DNA of 64,000 nucleotides, taken from contig NC_059552.1 of assembly GCF_905220415.1 (NCBI RefSeq), forward strand, positions 449,001-513,000, read 5' to 3'. Below are positions 1 to 11,898 of this stretch, piece after piece (within the stretch, counting starts at the first letter, position 1; every line of letters begins with the position of its first letter). Under the pieces are notes generated by a model. That model had not been told where the DNA came from, searched no databases, and saw only the letters and a list, made by a program, of their open reading frames with translations. The DNA is from Colias croceus. Its lineage: Eukaryota > Arthropoda > Insecta > Lepidoptera > Pieridae. A program made the translations under genes and the position numbers.

Positions 1-1369
1 ATGTTGAGATAATGTTATACATAAAAATACAGATTCAATTCCATATCACTAACGACACCTAAAAATCATTTTACGCGAGAATTTTTCAAGTTTCTCCGAG
101 AGCTCTGGACGCGTGCCAACCTCCCATTTACCTTAACTATTTCCTAAAGCGCGAGTTACAGTGCAAACAGCCTATCTCTTAACAAAATCTTCGGTTCTAT
201 GCAAAACTTTTCCACGCCACATTTAGTTGTATTGCCTTCTAGCGCGGTGTAGTGGAAACTGAACTCTACATACCTAGCTTTAAGGTTAACTTTGCCTTAA
301 TAGGAAGAGAGGAATGTAATAAAATTTGTCTAGTATGCAACATTTGGCTCGTCACTCCCGAGGGAGGTTGGAATGCGTTGAAGTACAAACGTGGAGATTT
401 TTTGTAGAACCGGGAAGGGTACTTTTATGACTCGATTAGGCTAAATTATATGCTTGACTATTTTTATTGTGCCAATTTATTGGCTGTTTATATCTCTCTA
501 TGCTAAAAGATCGGAAAATGGGGAGCTTAGTGTATTATAACTTATTACTATTGTGTTAACGGAGAGCTAGTGAATGTTTATTTATAGTATATTTTTATTT
601 AGCATTTCATAATTTTGAAAAAAGTTATAAAAAATGTTGATAAATGAAAACAGGATTAAGTAAATAAATGAAGGATGTGCTTAGTTTAACGCGGTTTTTT
701 AAATATACATTTCAGCATTCTTCTCTACAAAAATAATATTTATTACGACCTGAAGTCTGTTAGTTTTATCACAAGTTTAATTCTTATTATTCTGTGATAT
801 AAAATAACTCCAAGCTAAGATTACTAAGATCTATCCCAACAGGAAGACTTGCCAAAATGCCACTGTGGTCTGTGACCACAACAGAGGCTGTCACAGCAGA
901 CCTCCGCCAACCTCCTGTACTCCGACCCAGCGCAGACAGTGATATATATTTTATACATAAGAGAAGATTTAATTGCAATGTAATTAAAACACATTTCTCA
1001 CAATAAAATTTTCAAACAATCTCAGAGTAAAATTGTCATGTATCTATGAAAATTTTATTATGAGATTGCTCAAATGAATAATAGATATATTAATTCGCGA
1101 ATATTTAAAATACTTACTCTGTTTTAGGTTAATCAAAAGTAAAGTGCTTGTATTTGTATCATATTTAACTATATCGATACCTACTTCATTTAATGTATTA
1201 TTTTTAAGCAGAGAATATTAATACGAAGAATATTAACGTACAAATATTATTATTTTTAAGAATTAAAGAGCAGTATATATTATATAGCAAATTATCAGTT
1301 CAATTTTAACTTTGTAGAAAAAAGATCAACTTATTTCAATATTTTTATTACATTAGCGATATAAGCCTA
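1..1369. other. AT-rich unassigned sequence
   Basis: No exon, RNA gene or recognisable repeat was seen. The only short open frame (787-978, minus) has no recognisable motif. Confidence 0.5.
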
Positions 1370-1567
1370 CTAGCTTTCCGCCCGCTCAGTCAAAGAAAAA
1401 CCCGCATAGTTCCCGCTCCCGTGGGATTTCCGGGAGAAAACCTATCCTTTGTCCTTTCTCGGGTATCAAAATATCTCTATACCAAATTTCATGCAAATTG
1501 GTTCAGTAGTTAAGGCGTGATTGAGTAACAGACAGAATTACTTTCGCATTTATAATATTAGTATGGA
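1370..1567 (-). mobile_element. Non-autonomous Helitron
   Basis: Read on the minus strand, the element starts with TC (TCCATACTAATATTATAAAT) and ends with CTAG. It lies between A and T, as expected for Helitron insertion. A GC-rich segment (GCGGG...) sits just before the CTAG end, and the inner part carries the ACTGAACC and TCTGTC-like blocks shared with the copy at 11656-11898. It has no coding capacity and would depend on Rep/helicase supplied in trans. The termini are seen directly; the family assignment is from knowledge of Lepidoptera. Confidence 0.8.
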
Positions 1568-1984
1568 TTATTTTGAAATATGTGTCAAAATTAAGAAATG
1601 AAAAATGTGATTAGCCCTAATATAATTATGATTAGCCTTAAACACCGAAGTTTTCACGACCCTACCTTTAAAATTAAAAAGTACACTTGTACATTATGTA
1701 TCGTCGTATCGAGCTTAAGAAACAGCGAGACAAGAATAATGATAGTAATAAACTCTATTGACATTCAATTCCCCGGAAGTCACATAGAAAATGGCATAAT
1801 GAGAGTCATTGTGAAATCGGTGAATAATTGATTGTGCCAACGAGTTAACGTCCCGGGGTTAGCCGTGTGAATTATTAGGGTGTGAGCAGAACTGCGCACA
1901 GAACGAACGAAATATATTAATTATTAACTAATGAAGTAAATAAATTAATGAAAATTTTGGTAGTTTTTATGTCACAACAAATAG
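1568..1984. other. AT-rich spacer
   Basis: The open frame 1598-1831 (plus, 77 codons) has no recognisable domain and biased composition. I do not support it as a gene. Confidence 0.4.
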
Positions 1985-2052
1985 AAGGTAGGCCACCCGA
2001 ACTTAAGTGGTCACCACCACCCATAATCATTAGTAACACTGGTAGTAGGAAA
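1985..2052 (+). repeat. Fragment of a dispersed lepidopteran repeat
   Basis: A short piece with the block AAGTGGTCACCACC, followed by a CCCATAATCATTAGTAACAC-like stretch. I recognise this as a recurrent fragment in moth genomes, probably the remains of a SINE or LINE. Both ends are unclear. Confidence 0.4.
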
Positions 2053-3184
2053 CTCCTGTGCCCGATAAACTTTTCCTTTTAAAATTACTATAGAAATATC
2101 GTCTCTATATTCCCTTGAATACTCACATAAGATTATAATGCTTGTTGCAAGTACTGTGTGTTTATTGTGAATGTAGAGTCAAAAGCTTCCATTTTAACAA
2201 ATAATATAACGTAATAATTAGTTTTAGAATTAGTAATTCTAATAATATCAAATAGCTGTACTTCACAAAACGTTTGTTACAATCCTATTGATATAATAGA
2301 TCTCCCTCTTGTAACAAATTTGATATATTAAGTAGCGCAGGTGTGTCCACACCTCACGGTATTCGTCGGTGCTTAAGCGACAAGCAATAGGGTGTCAACC
2401 ATTGTAAATGGCTGGCTTATCTTTCCAATTTAAATACATTTGAATAACGCTCATCGTATTGAGGAGGATTTTACGCTTATTGGCTAATATTGGGTTTGCC
2501 TTAGCATCGTGTGATATGGGGAATACTTTATCTTTAAATCCGTATGGTAAGTGCTTATTTGGCTCTTTTCAAGTACTCTGGGGATTCTGTAATTGTATTA
2601 AATTGTTTTGATGTTGTTTTTATTTCGTTGTATTTTAAAAGCTCCTTGTTTGTGAAATGTTTGAACACTTTTATATGTGTTCTAAAATTACATTATCTAG
2701 GAATTTTTGTATTGTATAAAGATTATGAAGAAAACAACCTTTGTCTCATACAAAATGTTAATCCAGAACAATTATTAAAAGCATCTGCGTTCAAAAGGTT
2801 TCTCTGTTCGTATACTATTAATTGTCCGATATACTTTTAGAAGAATCAATAAAAGCGATTTCGTCGAAGCTTCCAGACCGGGATCAAATAAATTTCGCCG
2901 TCCAATAAGAGGATGTGATTCCAGAACTTTCTACACGCTTATCAATTGAATTTACAACGCAACTTTACACATCCCATTTCATTGAACGTTTTGTTATCGG
3001 CGCGTGTGAGAATTCTGTGGTGATTATTTAACACTTATTAATGACCGTTGACGTATGTGTTTGTGTTTTACAATCAAAGAAAAATCATACATATTATATG
3101 TATATTATACAATCATTTAACAGCGAAGCAGACTCACCTAACTCTACAAACTGTACAAAACTAACCAATTTGTAAGTAATAGGT
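2053..3184. other. Unassigned sequence
   Basis: AT-rich. A 98-codon open frame at 2544-2840 (plus) is rich in hydrophobic and aromatic codons as expected from T-rich DNA. It has no motif and no convincing start context. Confidence 0.4.
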
Positions 3185-3405
3185 ATTCAAACTCAAAATT
3201 TATTCATTCAATTAGACTTCTTCGAGAAGCACTTTTAAAACGTCATATTTTTAACATTTAGGTACCACCGATTCGGAAAGCAGTATCTATGGAGAAGAAC
3301 CGGGAAGAAACTCCATAGTTGCTCTTTATAGTCATGTCAGTATTACAATTTAATTACAAAATATGTAACTGTATATCATCCTAATGTGCCAAAGAGCCGT
3401 CCTTC
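3185..3405 (-). mobile_element. 5'-truncated LINE, 3' UTR only
   Basis: This is the reverse complement of the 3' UTR seen at about 35521-35775. Shared blocks include GAGCAACTATGGAGTTTCTT, CTCCATAGATACTGCTTTCC, AATCGGTGG, the AATTGAATAAATGAAT tail region, and the GTAATA.TGACATGA block nearer the stop codon. It lacks the coding part, which fits 5' truncation during target-primed reverse transcription. The tail on the minus strand is made of TTTGAGTTTGAAT-like repeats rather than poly(A). Confidence 0.75.
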
Positions 3406-6330
3406 ATTGATAAAAAAGATATATATTATGATTTATGCGTTTGTGCATCTGCAAATATTTCTTGAAGGAATGTACCTTACACCTCATTGATATAAACACA
3501 ACAAGAAACACTATTGTTTCCAAACAAACGATTAAAAAAGCATATACATAGCTAAAAAAATCGTCGTACCGCCATTTTATCTTCCACGCAACACAGCGAG
3601 GCTTCACACCGTCCCGTCCCGATCCGTTCCAATAAAATACGATATTAACCCATGATGTATTCACACGCTCATAAGTTTCGGATTAAAAAAGGAAAGGGAC
3701 CCCTTTTGTCCGCGATACAATTATTAACTGAGAGTTCGTATGAGTTGTTTTTATGTAAATTTCACGGGTTTTTCGAAAGTTCGACCATTGTGTTTCTGGA
3801 ATTATGACGGATTAATGAAAGCTTTTTTGGTGGGAAATAATGAGTCACGACGATTCATATGTGTACAAATTAATTTATTGAGCATCGGATCTTTTAATTG
3901 CAAGCGTAATAAGCTATTTTATCGTACAATTAATTAATTATATATAAAAGTTTACTGATTGTTCTTCAGTAACTCGAGTCATAATTGAAATAATGTAATT
4001 TCACATTATAACAACCAGATACATCTTTTGTATAAAATAAATCCGATATAATTACATTATTATCTCTATAACTCTAGGAATATTTTAGGTAAATGCATTA
4101 CAAATTTAAAACTTATTTATTTGTTAACATAGGTAGTAGAGATTACAGAAAAGGTAAGGTAAGGTCCTTAACACATTAAAATAAAATTATGCTCTTTCTA
4201 TTGTATCACTTATCTATTCACCCATTACATCGGTATAATTGATTTCATTTCAGAAATCACGTTCCAGACCCACAGGTTTACCTATTCTAAAGCACGAGCA
4301 AGCATTTACAGACTTGCTTACCTACTCAGTTCTGCTAGCACAAACACACAAACTATTCAGGATTATAGACAAAAATACGCAAACATACACAAATTCAATA
4401 GTTTTTCTAACAAAGTTTATGTAACTATACTTGAAATGTGAAGTAGAAAGCGTTTAAGACTATTTTTATCACGGCACGTGTAAATCTAGAGAGCGGAATT
4501 TATCAATACACTTGAAACTTTTAATGGTCTTTTTAACGTCAATACTTATTTTCTTACCTTTATTTAAAGGATAGAAGAGATAAAAATAACACCAGCTCAA
4601 AGTTGATATCTCTATCAACTCCCCACTACCCAGACTATCAAAAATAATCAATAAATACAGTGATAAAATCGACATCTTCTTCCATACACCCAACAAGCTC
4701 CGTTCTATAGTGAAGGATATACAAAAATTGATACCTTAAATTGTTGTCATCATCATCTATCATCTATTAATTAAAAATTATTATTCTTTTAATAATAAAA
4801 ATAACTTTGTAAAAATAATTTTGTATTGTACTCTTAAGAAATAGCTCTGTATAATTGGCGCATGCTGTGTTAAAAAAAATAAATAAATAAAAAGTAAATA
4901 AAAAAAATATCGTTTCATTCTGGACTTGTAGAATAAAGTGTTTTATAAAATGAATAATGTAAGTTTGTTCATAGATATGATGCTTTTTACTCTGTACATA
5001 ATATAAACTCCATAGATAGGGTCAAGGAGAATAGCTATGTTTGGTGACCATGTGATTTTAAACATTGACTGATACATATATATTTAATATCACAGTTACA
5101 TCAATTTAAAGGGGTTTGTGAAGAGGATCCATCCAAAACTTGCTTGATAAATGAAATACTAATTTCTCATACGCTTTAACATGAATCCAAACCCAAATCT
5201 CGTGCTAAAACACGCTCGTGATTCGTCAGTAACTTTCTAAATAAATATCAAAATGACGTGAACCGTAAGATTTTTGTTTGCTCTTACACAAGTTGTGCGC
5301 AACTTTATTATTTTAATTGAAATTTAATTAAACGAGCCTGCTCGCGGTTTGTGGGAACTCTGAGCATTTTCTTTGAAACTTGATAATTGCTTCTGAAAAG
5401 ATTCCACCATGTTCACGCTGAGAATAATATGAAAAACTTAATGTATTAATTGTTTATTTGTACTTACACGAGCGTCTTTAGATGTGTTGGAGATGGCAGT
5501 TCCAGAGAATGTAGAGATTTGCAGAACTTCTTTATTAATTTTAAAATGTAATTTTTTTATTAATTTAAAAGGTATTTTAGATCCCGCATTCAATAATTTA
5601 TTCATATTTTTGTTAACGAGTATTTTAATATTGGTTTATAAATTTTTTATTCACCTCCATAGTATTTTCAATATTAAACAATATTTTCGCCGGTGAGCAT
5701 GATTTATTACATTCCGTATAATTTGTTAACAAATTGTGTGTTATATGATTTCTTATCCTATCCTATTATATATATTCGTTAATTAAAAATATGAAAGACA
5801 AGTTAATTTCTAAGACATGTCCTTAACAATATAAATGCATTAATCCATAATATTATGATATCAAGTATCAACATTACTTATTAAATTTTACAAACAACTT
5901 TCTGACAAAATGACTCACGTTTTAACGTAATATATTCATCGTTGCTTCAGATTAGAGTTACGAGCTTGTATATGTCAAATATGTATGTAATAATTTGCTC
6001 CAGAAATACAAAGTGTATTTATTATGTCTCGAAACTTGTATATTTCTCTTTTATATGCATAATAATTATTAATATTATGTTTATCACGTTTTTCTTCAGA
6101 ATGCTGTAATAGGGAGTGAGCTTACTCTATCATACACGACAATAATTCTTATAGCTTTTATAACGGTTCATTTTAGAGGCATTTTGTATTCTTTGCATAA
6201 TATAATATTATACAAAGGCCCATCTTTAACTGTGTCACAATTTATCATGCAGTTCTTGTAAAATTGCAAAAAATAAATTAAAATATTCTAGTAATGTAGA
6301 GTACTACAATATTTTATTTTATTTTTAATG
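3406..6330. other. Unassigned AT-rich sequence
   Basis: No gene supported. An A-rich tract of AAATAAATAAAT type (about 4871-4908) could be the 3' tail of an old plus-strand LINE copy, but its upstream body is not recognisable. Open frames of 60-86 codons (for example 3404-3664, 4239-4424, 5484-5696) show no domain. Confidence 0.4.
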
Positions 6331-6363
6331 TAATTGAAGCGATGTGGAGTTTTGCTTCAATTA
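6331..6363. repeat. Short perfect inverted repeat (hairpin)
   Basis: TAATTGAAGC at 6331-6340 and GCTTCAATTA at 6354-6363 pair perfectly over 10 bp around a 13-nt loop. No poly-U run or neighbouring gene gives it a role. Confidence 0.5.
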
Positions 6364-7480
6364 CTTCTGATAAGAAAACTTAAAATTAACATTAAAATTA
6401 CATAGCATATAGCAAATTTGCATCAACTATAATTACCCTATTACCATTTTGAATAAACCAAGAGCAAGAAACAACCTAGAAGCTCAAAAAAATAAACTGA
6501 AAACAAATCTCGATATCTCAGCAAACATTTCAAAATATTCACAAACAAAGCGAACAAGCAAACCAATAGATCCGAACATTATTTGTACAAACAGCGGCTC
6601 GAACGCATTCCCTTTGAGATTGTTTTGTTTGTATGTTTGTTTAAAAATTCACCTGGGACTTGTAACTGCACAAATTTGAACTAAATTCTATTTTTAGATT
6701 ATTTCATTCTGTTTATAGGAGTAAATTCAAATGCTTTTTATTTAAGTATTGTAAATTATTTTGCATGCAGGAATTTTTTTATGAAATTTTGGTATAGGAT
6801 CCATATCCTACCTGTGAAAAGATAACTTGAAGGAAGAAATCAGAAGATAGAATTTTCACAAAACACTAAATAAAAACAAGAACACGTTTTTCATCAGGAG
6901 AGAATGTACATTGTACATAGTACATACCTAAAAGATACGAAATAAAATCTGGCATGTTACACCTTATTAAAATTAAGTTTCACTGTCCTGTGATGCTCAT
7001 ACTAAATACACAGACTATATTATTCCTTTAAAGTTAAAGGAGTAAGTTAAAGTTACAACCCTAATGATAAAGCCTTTCTTCAAATAACAATTGAAATCCA
7101 TCACATGAAAGCCAATATTCATATCAAGCATAAAATCGTTTAGAGAACAAATAGAGATATGAATGCAATTGAGCGATATTGCAGGGGAGATCAACCTTTG
7201 GTAAATAATTGATTAATTGTCTTGTCTTGATTTGCAGCTAAATCAGTCTTAAAAATCTAAGCAACTCATGTGATATATTAAATTAAGAGGCATTTGTGAT
7301 CTAATTTTTATTCGATGAGCCCTAAACTTATTAGTGTAATTTTTAAATATAAGTATATCACTCTTAAGCCGTAAATATGTAAAAATAAGATACAGACAAA
7401 CTGCAATAGTAATATGTAATATCAATTGAGGCATATCACAAATCACATAGCCTTTGCTTTTCTTTAAAGTGATCCTAAAA
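6364..7480. other. Unassigned AT-rich sequence
   Basis: Nothing recognised. The short open frames (6449-6679 plus, 7249-7446 minus) have no motif. Confidence 0.4.
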
Positions 7481-7640
7481 GTATTTTTTTTTTAATTTCA
7501 CATACTTTTAATATCAGCATTAAATAATTGCCCAAGGTTCTGCACCCCTGCAGCAGCCGATCAGCGCTGGTATCGAACCAAAACTATGGGCACGTCAAAA
7601 AGCAATCACTGAACTAACGTGGAATGATTCGGAGCCGTCA
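7481..7640 (-). mobile_element. tRNA-derived SINE
   Basis: On the minus strand there is a match to the RNA polymerase III A box (TAGTTCAGTG, fits TRGYNNANNNG). About 37 nt downstream comes a B box, GGTTCGATACC. The minus-strand sequence then runs about 60-70 nt to an A-rich tail, visible on the plus strand as a poly-T run at about 7484-7493. A/B box spacing and a poly(A) tail are the hallmarks of a tRNA-derived SINE. The 5' boundary (about 7640) and the target duplication are not fixed. This is a different family from the SINE at 37110-37402. Confidence 0.6.
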
Positions 7641-8257
7641 GCCGGAACAAAAGCCGCTGCGAACTGATACCAGGGTGACTGTGTATGGACCAGGAGACGG
7701 GATAGTCGGATTTGATCGTGATGCATAATGCAATAAATGATAAAAGGAATTGTAAACTGTCTTTATATCTATGTGAATAACAATTAACAATAGTTTTAAA
7801 TTAATAACATGTAACGTCTTTTTTTCAACACTGCGTTTAACATACTTACACAAAGGACTCTTTTGAGGTTTAAAAGGTTCACAAAAAATCAGTCAGTTAA
7901 TTCAATTGTGTATTTCCAGTTTACCCCTTTCTTTGTAACCTGCAATTTACATAGACAAATTCACCACATTATATTTTCACTATAACATAACATTTCATCC
8001 CTTATCACAAAACAAACAGTTCTATCAGAATTAAATGCACTAGAAGCTAGATTCCACACCTCCGATCTAGGCATTCTAAACACTAGCCAAATTTCATTCG
8101 ACACAGCGGTCGATTCTATGTCCCAAGCGGCTCGACGGAACACAGTGGCGTTTTAGTCGATAAGAATCTGATAACCCATGGCTCATTCCCCGGGGGCGTG
8201 AATATCTGTGCAAGATTTCCACACTAAAAAAAAGAGCGTGTGTCGAACATGTGTGTC
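7641..8257. other. Unassigned sequence
   Basis: Less AT-rich than its surroundings in places (7620-7720). Short minus-strand frames at 7638-7853 and 7961-8143 have no recognised domain. Confidence 0.35.
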
Positions 8258-8363
8258 AGAAGTGAAACTTCTTTGACAAGATTCAAGATACCAAAATCGT
8301 CACCTTCCTCCATGACGAGACCTTTAAATTTTACTCTCAACACGCCTAAAGAAGTTTCACTTC
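8258..8363 (+). repeat. Dispersed repeat A, copy 1, with inverted ends
   Basis: It begins with AGAAGTGAAACTTCTTT (8258-8274) and ends with the inverse motif AAAGAAGTTTCACTTC (8348-8363). Each end is itself a small palindrome (AGAAGT/ACTTCT). The internal block CAAGATTCAAGATACCAAAA and TTTTACTCTCAAC recur at 28566-28690 in the same orientation. The two copies define a family; the short inverted ends resemble a MITE, but similarity may extend a little beyond them. Confidence 0.65.
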
Positions 8364-10744
8364 AAAAGGTCCCAAAGCCAAGAGCGGGTGCCACAGTCAC
8401 CCTACACTCGGTACCTAGACGCTAGATAGATTCAAACAATGAAATGAAATGCTCGCGATATTTCCGTGCCGGTGGTCGAACTGTTCCTCCAAATTACAAT
8501 ATTATTCACGGAACAACACCCTCTCTTACTACGGAGTTAGGGAATATATTTATGTGTATGAATAATGTGTTTATTATAGTCGTTTTAGTTGTTAAAAAGG
8601 ATAGACGTCTCGTAATATTTGCCGATGCCGATGCGCTCATGCAGCGGGCTTATCAATTAAGTAAATTTTTCTACATGGTTCTAAGTACGGAAAAATAAAT
8701 TAAAATAGAGAAGTTCTCATCATATATTTGCTGTACAAATTAAACGTAAACTTTACTAAATTAATTTAAATAACAACAAAATTTAAGAAACATTCTGAAC
8801 AAGAGAATGGTAAACAGCAATCCATGATTGACATGAACCATCAAATGTGATGTAATTTTTCTCTCTATTTTTTCTATTTTTAATTATAGGAATAAATTAT
8901 TACTCTCATAATTTAACTAAAACAACATGTTAATCTAAATCGTAGCAGAAACATAATCTAAAAGGAAAACTCGATGAATACTTACACCCAAACATGTAGC
9001 CATCCCACACGATAGATAGAATTACTAGCTGCCTAAACTCTGCAGGTTTAGGTAATGCGTTTAAACAAATATCACTGTTTACGATCCGGTACATTTCAAG
9101 TGCTCTCGTATGTATCGAATTTACTTGAACAAACACACGTACACGGGGAGTATGTTGCTGAATTCGATGCTGCATATTTTTCATACGATGCGATAAAGTT
9201 TATGCAGAATAACGTTTAGTTTATTGAATTAATAAAATAGTTGGTACATTTGTTTTAAGAAACTCGTAAATTATGTTATTTTGTTATAGGTACCATCTTA
9301 TACTTATAAATTTATAGTGTTACTTCCTCATTACATGATTACCGATAGTTATCTACTACGATCTTAATATAACTTATTCGATGTGGTCGTTGTGCATTTG
9401 GAAGTGTATTATTCAACAATTATGTTATTAACAGCTTTACATTTTAATATTTTTTATTCTTATGTATTTTGAAAAGTATTAAGAAACTATATCAAGTAAA
9501 TGCCATTACAAGCTTCAATAAAAGACAATGTGTAACAAAAACAGAAAAAGAAAATACCCACAACAGAATATAACAATGTATCTAAACTTCTATACAAAAT
9601 TAGTACCACAAAGTAACTTCACTACAAAGTCCTATCAATACATCGATCCAATAATATTAGGTTACAACTATTGTACCAATAATGAGCACACAATGCCTGG
9701 GTCAGAGCCACACTGCCACAGTCCGGCTTACTTACCGACTTTAGTAACAACTTCCAATGCAACTATTCACTTACTTACCAACTTGCTCTATATTACAGAG
9801 ATGTAGGAAATGCTTGATGTGTGAAGAGAATGGACTTGCAAGGCCTAATTATAAATGCGTATTTTTTGTTGGTTTGTTTGTCTGTTTTTCTGTTATTGTA
9901 ATGGCACAACGAACCGATATATGGCATGATTTTTTCATATTAATTGTGATTGATCTGTAATATAGGGTTCCTTCTACGGTAAAACTTATCCCCATTTAAA
10001 TAGAAGAAGATCACAGCTAATTCAGTTAATCATTTAATACGCTTTTTCAGTGAAGAACACACCCCGACTTCAGCGTTTTCTATAAACTGATAAACAGCAC
10101 CTGAAACAGTTAAGCCTCTCTTCTATCTTACGCATTATAGGCGCTTACCTTCAAGCTGGAGAAATTGCCCGTATCACGATGAAACAACATAATCTTACTG
10201 ACCTCTCCTGCGATTTATATTTCAAGGAACTTAGCAGCATATAGTGACTTTCTTCTATGTTTTTTAGAGACTTTTTAATTGCTTGCTATTGTTAATGTTT
10301 TATTGCATTACGTATACGATGTTTAGTTTGTGATAAATACATGTTTCTTACCTTTAATGAATGTACTTTAATTGGAGAAATATGATATACCTTCTCCAAT
10401 TTTAGTAGTGTATGTGAAGGACGAATTTAGCAGTTACTCGTCTGACGTGGTCTTGATATGTTAGCAGCGAATCTTGAGCCATAACTCAACTTGGATGTGC
10501 TTCTGACGGTCTGGGGGTATTAATTAATAAGATAAAATAGTTGTATATAATTTATAGATATGAAAGAATGTTGAATTGATTTTTATTTAGGAATTTCCTT
10601 GTGAATTTTTGTGAAATAATTTATTTAAAAGAAAGTTACATTTAAGTTAAAACTTTTTGGCAATAAATGTAGAGACAGTAAGTAAAATTGCGTTTATGAA
10701 CATAATATGTCACAATATATTCAAAAAACTATAAATAATTGAGC
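8364..10744. other. Unassigned sequence
   Basis: No gene or assignable repeat. A 10-bp inverted repeat (AATTGGAGAA at 10370-10379, TTCTCCAATT at 10392-10401) forms a small hairpin of unknown meaning. Open frames at 8444-8698, 8930-9184 and 9528-9960 show no family signature. Confidence 0.4.
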
Positions 10745-11016
10745 AAAGCCAAAGATCGGCAACTGCGGCAGATTATGGGGGAGACCAAGAAGCTTGAATG
10801 ACGCCTGGTTGTTTTTTGTCCCTTTCACACCTAACTTGGCAAGTTGGTGTGAAAGGGATGAAGGAACAACCCGGCGTCATTCAAGGTCATACCTTCCCGT
10901 GACAAGTCAACGTTCATAGTGCAATCTCCAGTGTATTAGATTTAAGCTTCTTGGGGGAGACCTACGTCCAATAGAGGACTTACGCGGGCGGAATTGATGG
11001 GTGGATGGATGGATAA
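10745..11016 (+). mobile_element. LINE 3' end interrupted by a MITE
   Basis: The sequence GGGGGAGACC followed by TACGTCCAATAGAGGACTTA and a GGAT/GGTGGAT tail (10998-11016) matches the common C-terminal and 3' end of insect non-LTR retrotransposons (the GGGGGAGACCTACGTCCA block before a simple-repeat tail). The block is split by the 166-bp insertion at 10787-10952, and GGGGGAGACC is duplicated on either side. Removing the insertion and one duplicate restores a continuous LINE end. Confidence 0.6.
10787..10952. mobile_element. Hairpin MITE with 10-bp target duplication
   Basis: The ends are inverted copies: AAGAAGCTT at 10787-10795 and AAGCTTCTT at 10944-10952. GGGGGAGACC flanks the element directly on both sides (10777-10786 and 10953-10962). 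Inside is a strong hairpin: CTTGAATGACGCC (10793-10805) pairs with 10873-10885, and TCCCTTTCACACC (10819-10831) pairs with 10846-10858. The remaining centre, AACTTGGCAAGTT, folds again. It has no coding capacity. A 9-10 bp duplication is typical of Mutator-like elements, so a MULE-type or foldback MITE is likeliest; the superfamily is inferred from this alone. Confidence 0.75.
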
Positions 11017-11655
11017 AGAATGATATTTCTAAATTTATCCAAAATTAGTATCTGCTATTTATTTTATTGCAACCTATTAGTTTGTGATCGTTGTTTCTGA
11101 AAAATGGCATTACTGCTATTATGAAAAGGAAGAAAATATGAGGTACCTTCAACAGATTGGTTTCAATCAAAACAATTGGATTGGAATCGAGTTGCATTGA
11201 TTCGCTGCACATGTCGCGTCCCCTTCGGCAACTGTAAACAATGGAAACTAATCTCTGAGCACAATTAGCGAGTACCCACTGTGATTGGATGTCGATAGAG
11301 GTCTAGTATCTTTAATCAGCTGGGAACTGCTCACTTATGTGTTAAAAGTCTGGTTTCTTCCTTAATCAGTTAATGTAATGCACTTATAAGAAAATTTATT
11401 AGAAGCCTGTTTGTTGTTGAAAACTCCAGGTGTGGGTAGAGTTAGAAGTTAGAGTCACTATTCTGTGTATATGTTTTTTAAGTATTATTAGTTCGTATTC
11501 CTGTATATTTCGTGATAAAATAATATGGTGTGAATCTTAGACGATTTATGAAATTTAATAGGGGTTTCGTATTAATTTTGAACATTGACGTACACTAACG
11601 CAATCAACATTCGCAAAATCATTTGAAGTTAGTTTTGCAATATTACATCCATACT
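11017..11655. other. Unassigned sequence
   Basis: Nothing supported apart from flanking repeats. Confidence 0.4.
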
Positions 11656-11898
11656 TCCATACTAATATTAATACCTTTTATAAATGCGAAAGTAACTCTG
11701 TCTGTCTGTTACTCAATCACGCCTAAACTACTGAACCAATTTTCATGAAATTTGGTATGGAGATATTTTGATAACCGAGAAAGGACGTAGGCTTCTTTTT
11801 ATCTCGGGAAAATGACGCAATCCCGGATATCCCACGGACACAGGAACTATGCGGGTTTTTCTTTGACTGCGCGAGTGAAGCCGCGAGCGGAAACTTAG
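11656..11898 (+). mobile_element. Non-autonomous Helitron
   Basis: It starts TCCATACTAATATT and ends near TTAG followed by T (an altered CTAG). Just before the end is a GC-rich hairpin-like segment (GCGCGAGTGAAGCCGCGAGC). Internal blocks TCTGTCTGTCTGTTACTC, ACTGAACCAATTTTCATG and TATGCGGGTTTTTCTTTGAC match the family of 1370-1567 and partly 58144-58375. There is no open frame. The altered 3' terminus suggests an old, immobile copy. Confidence 0.75.
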
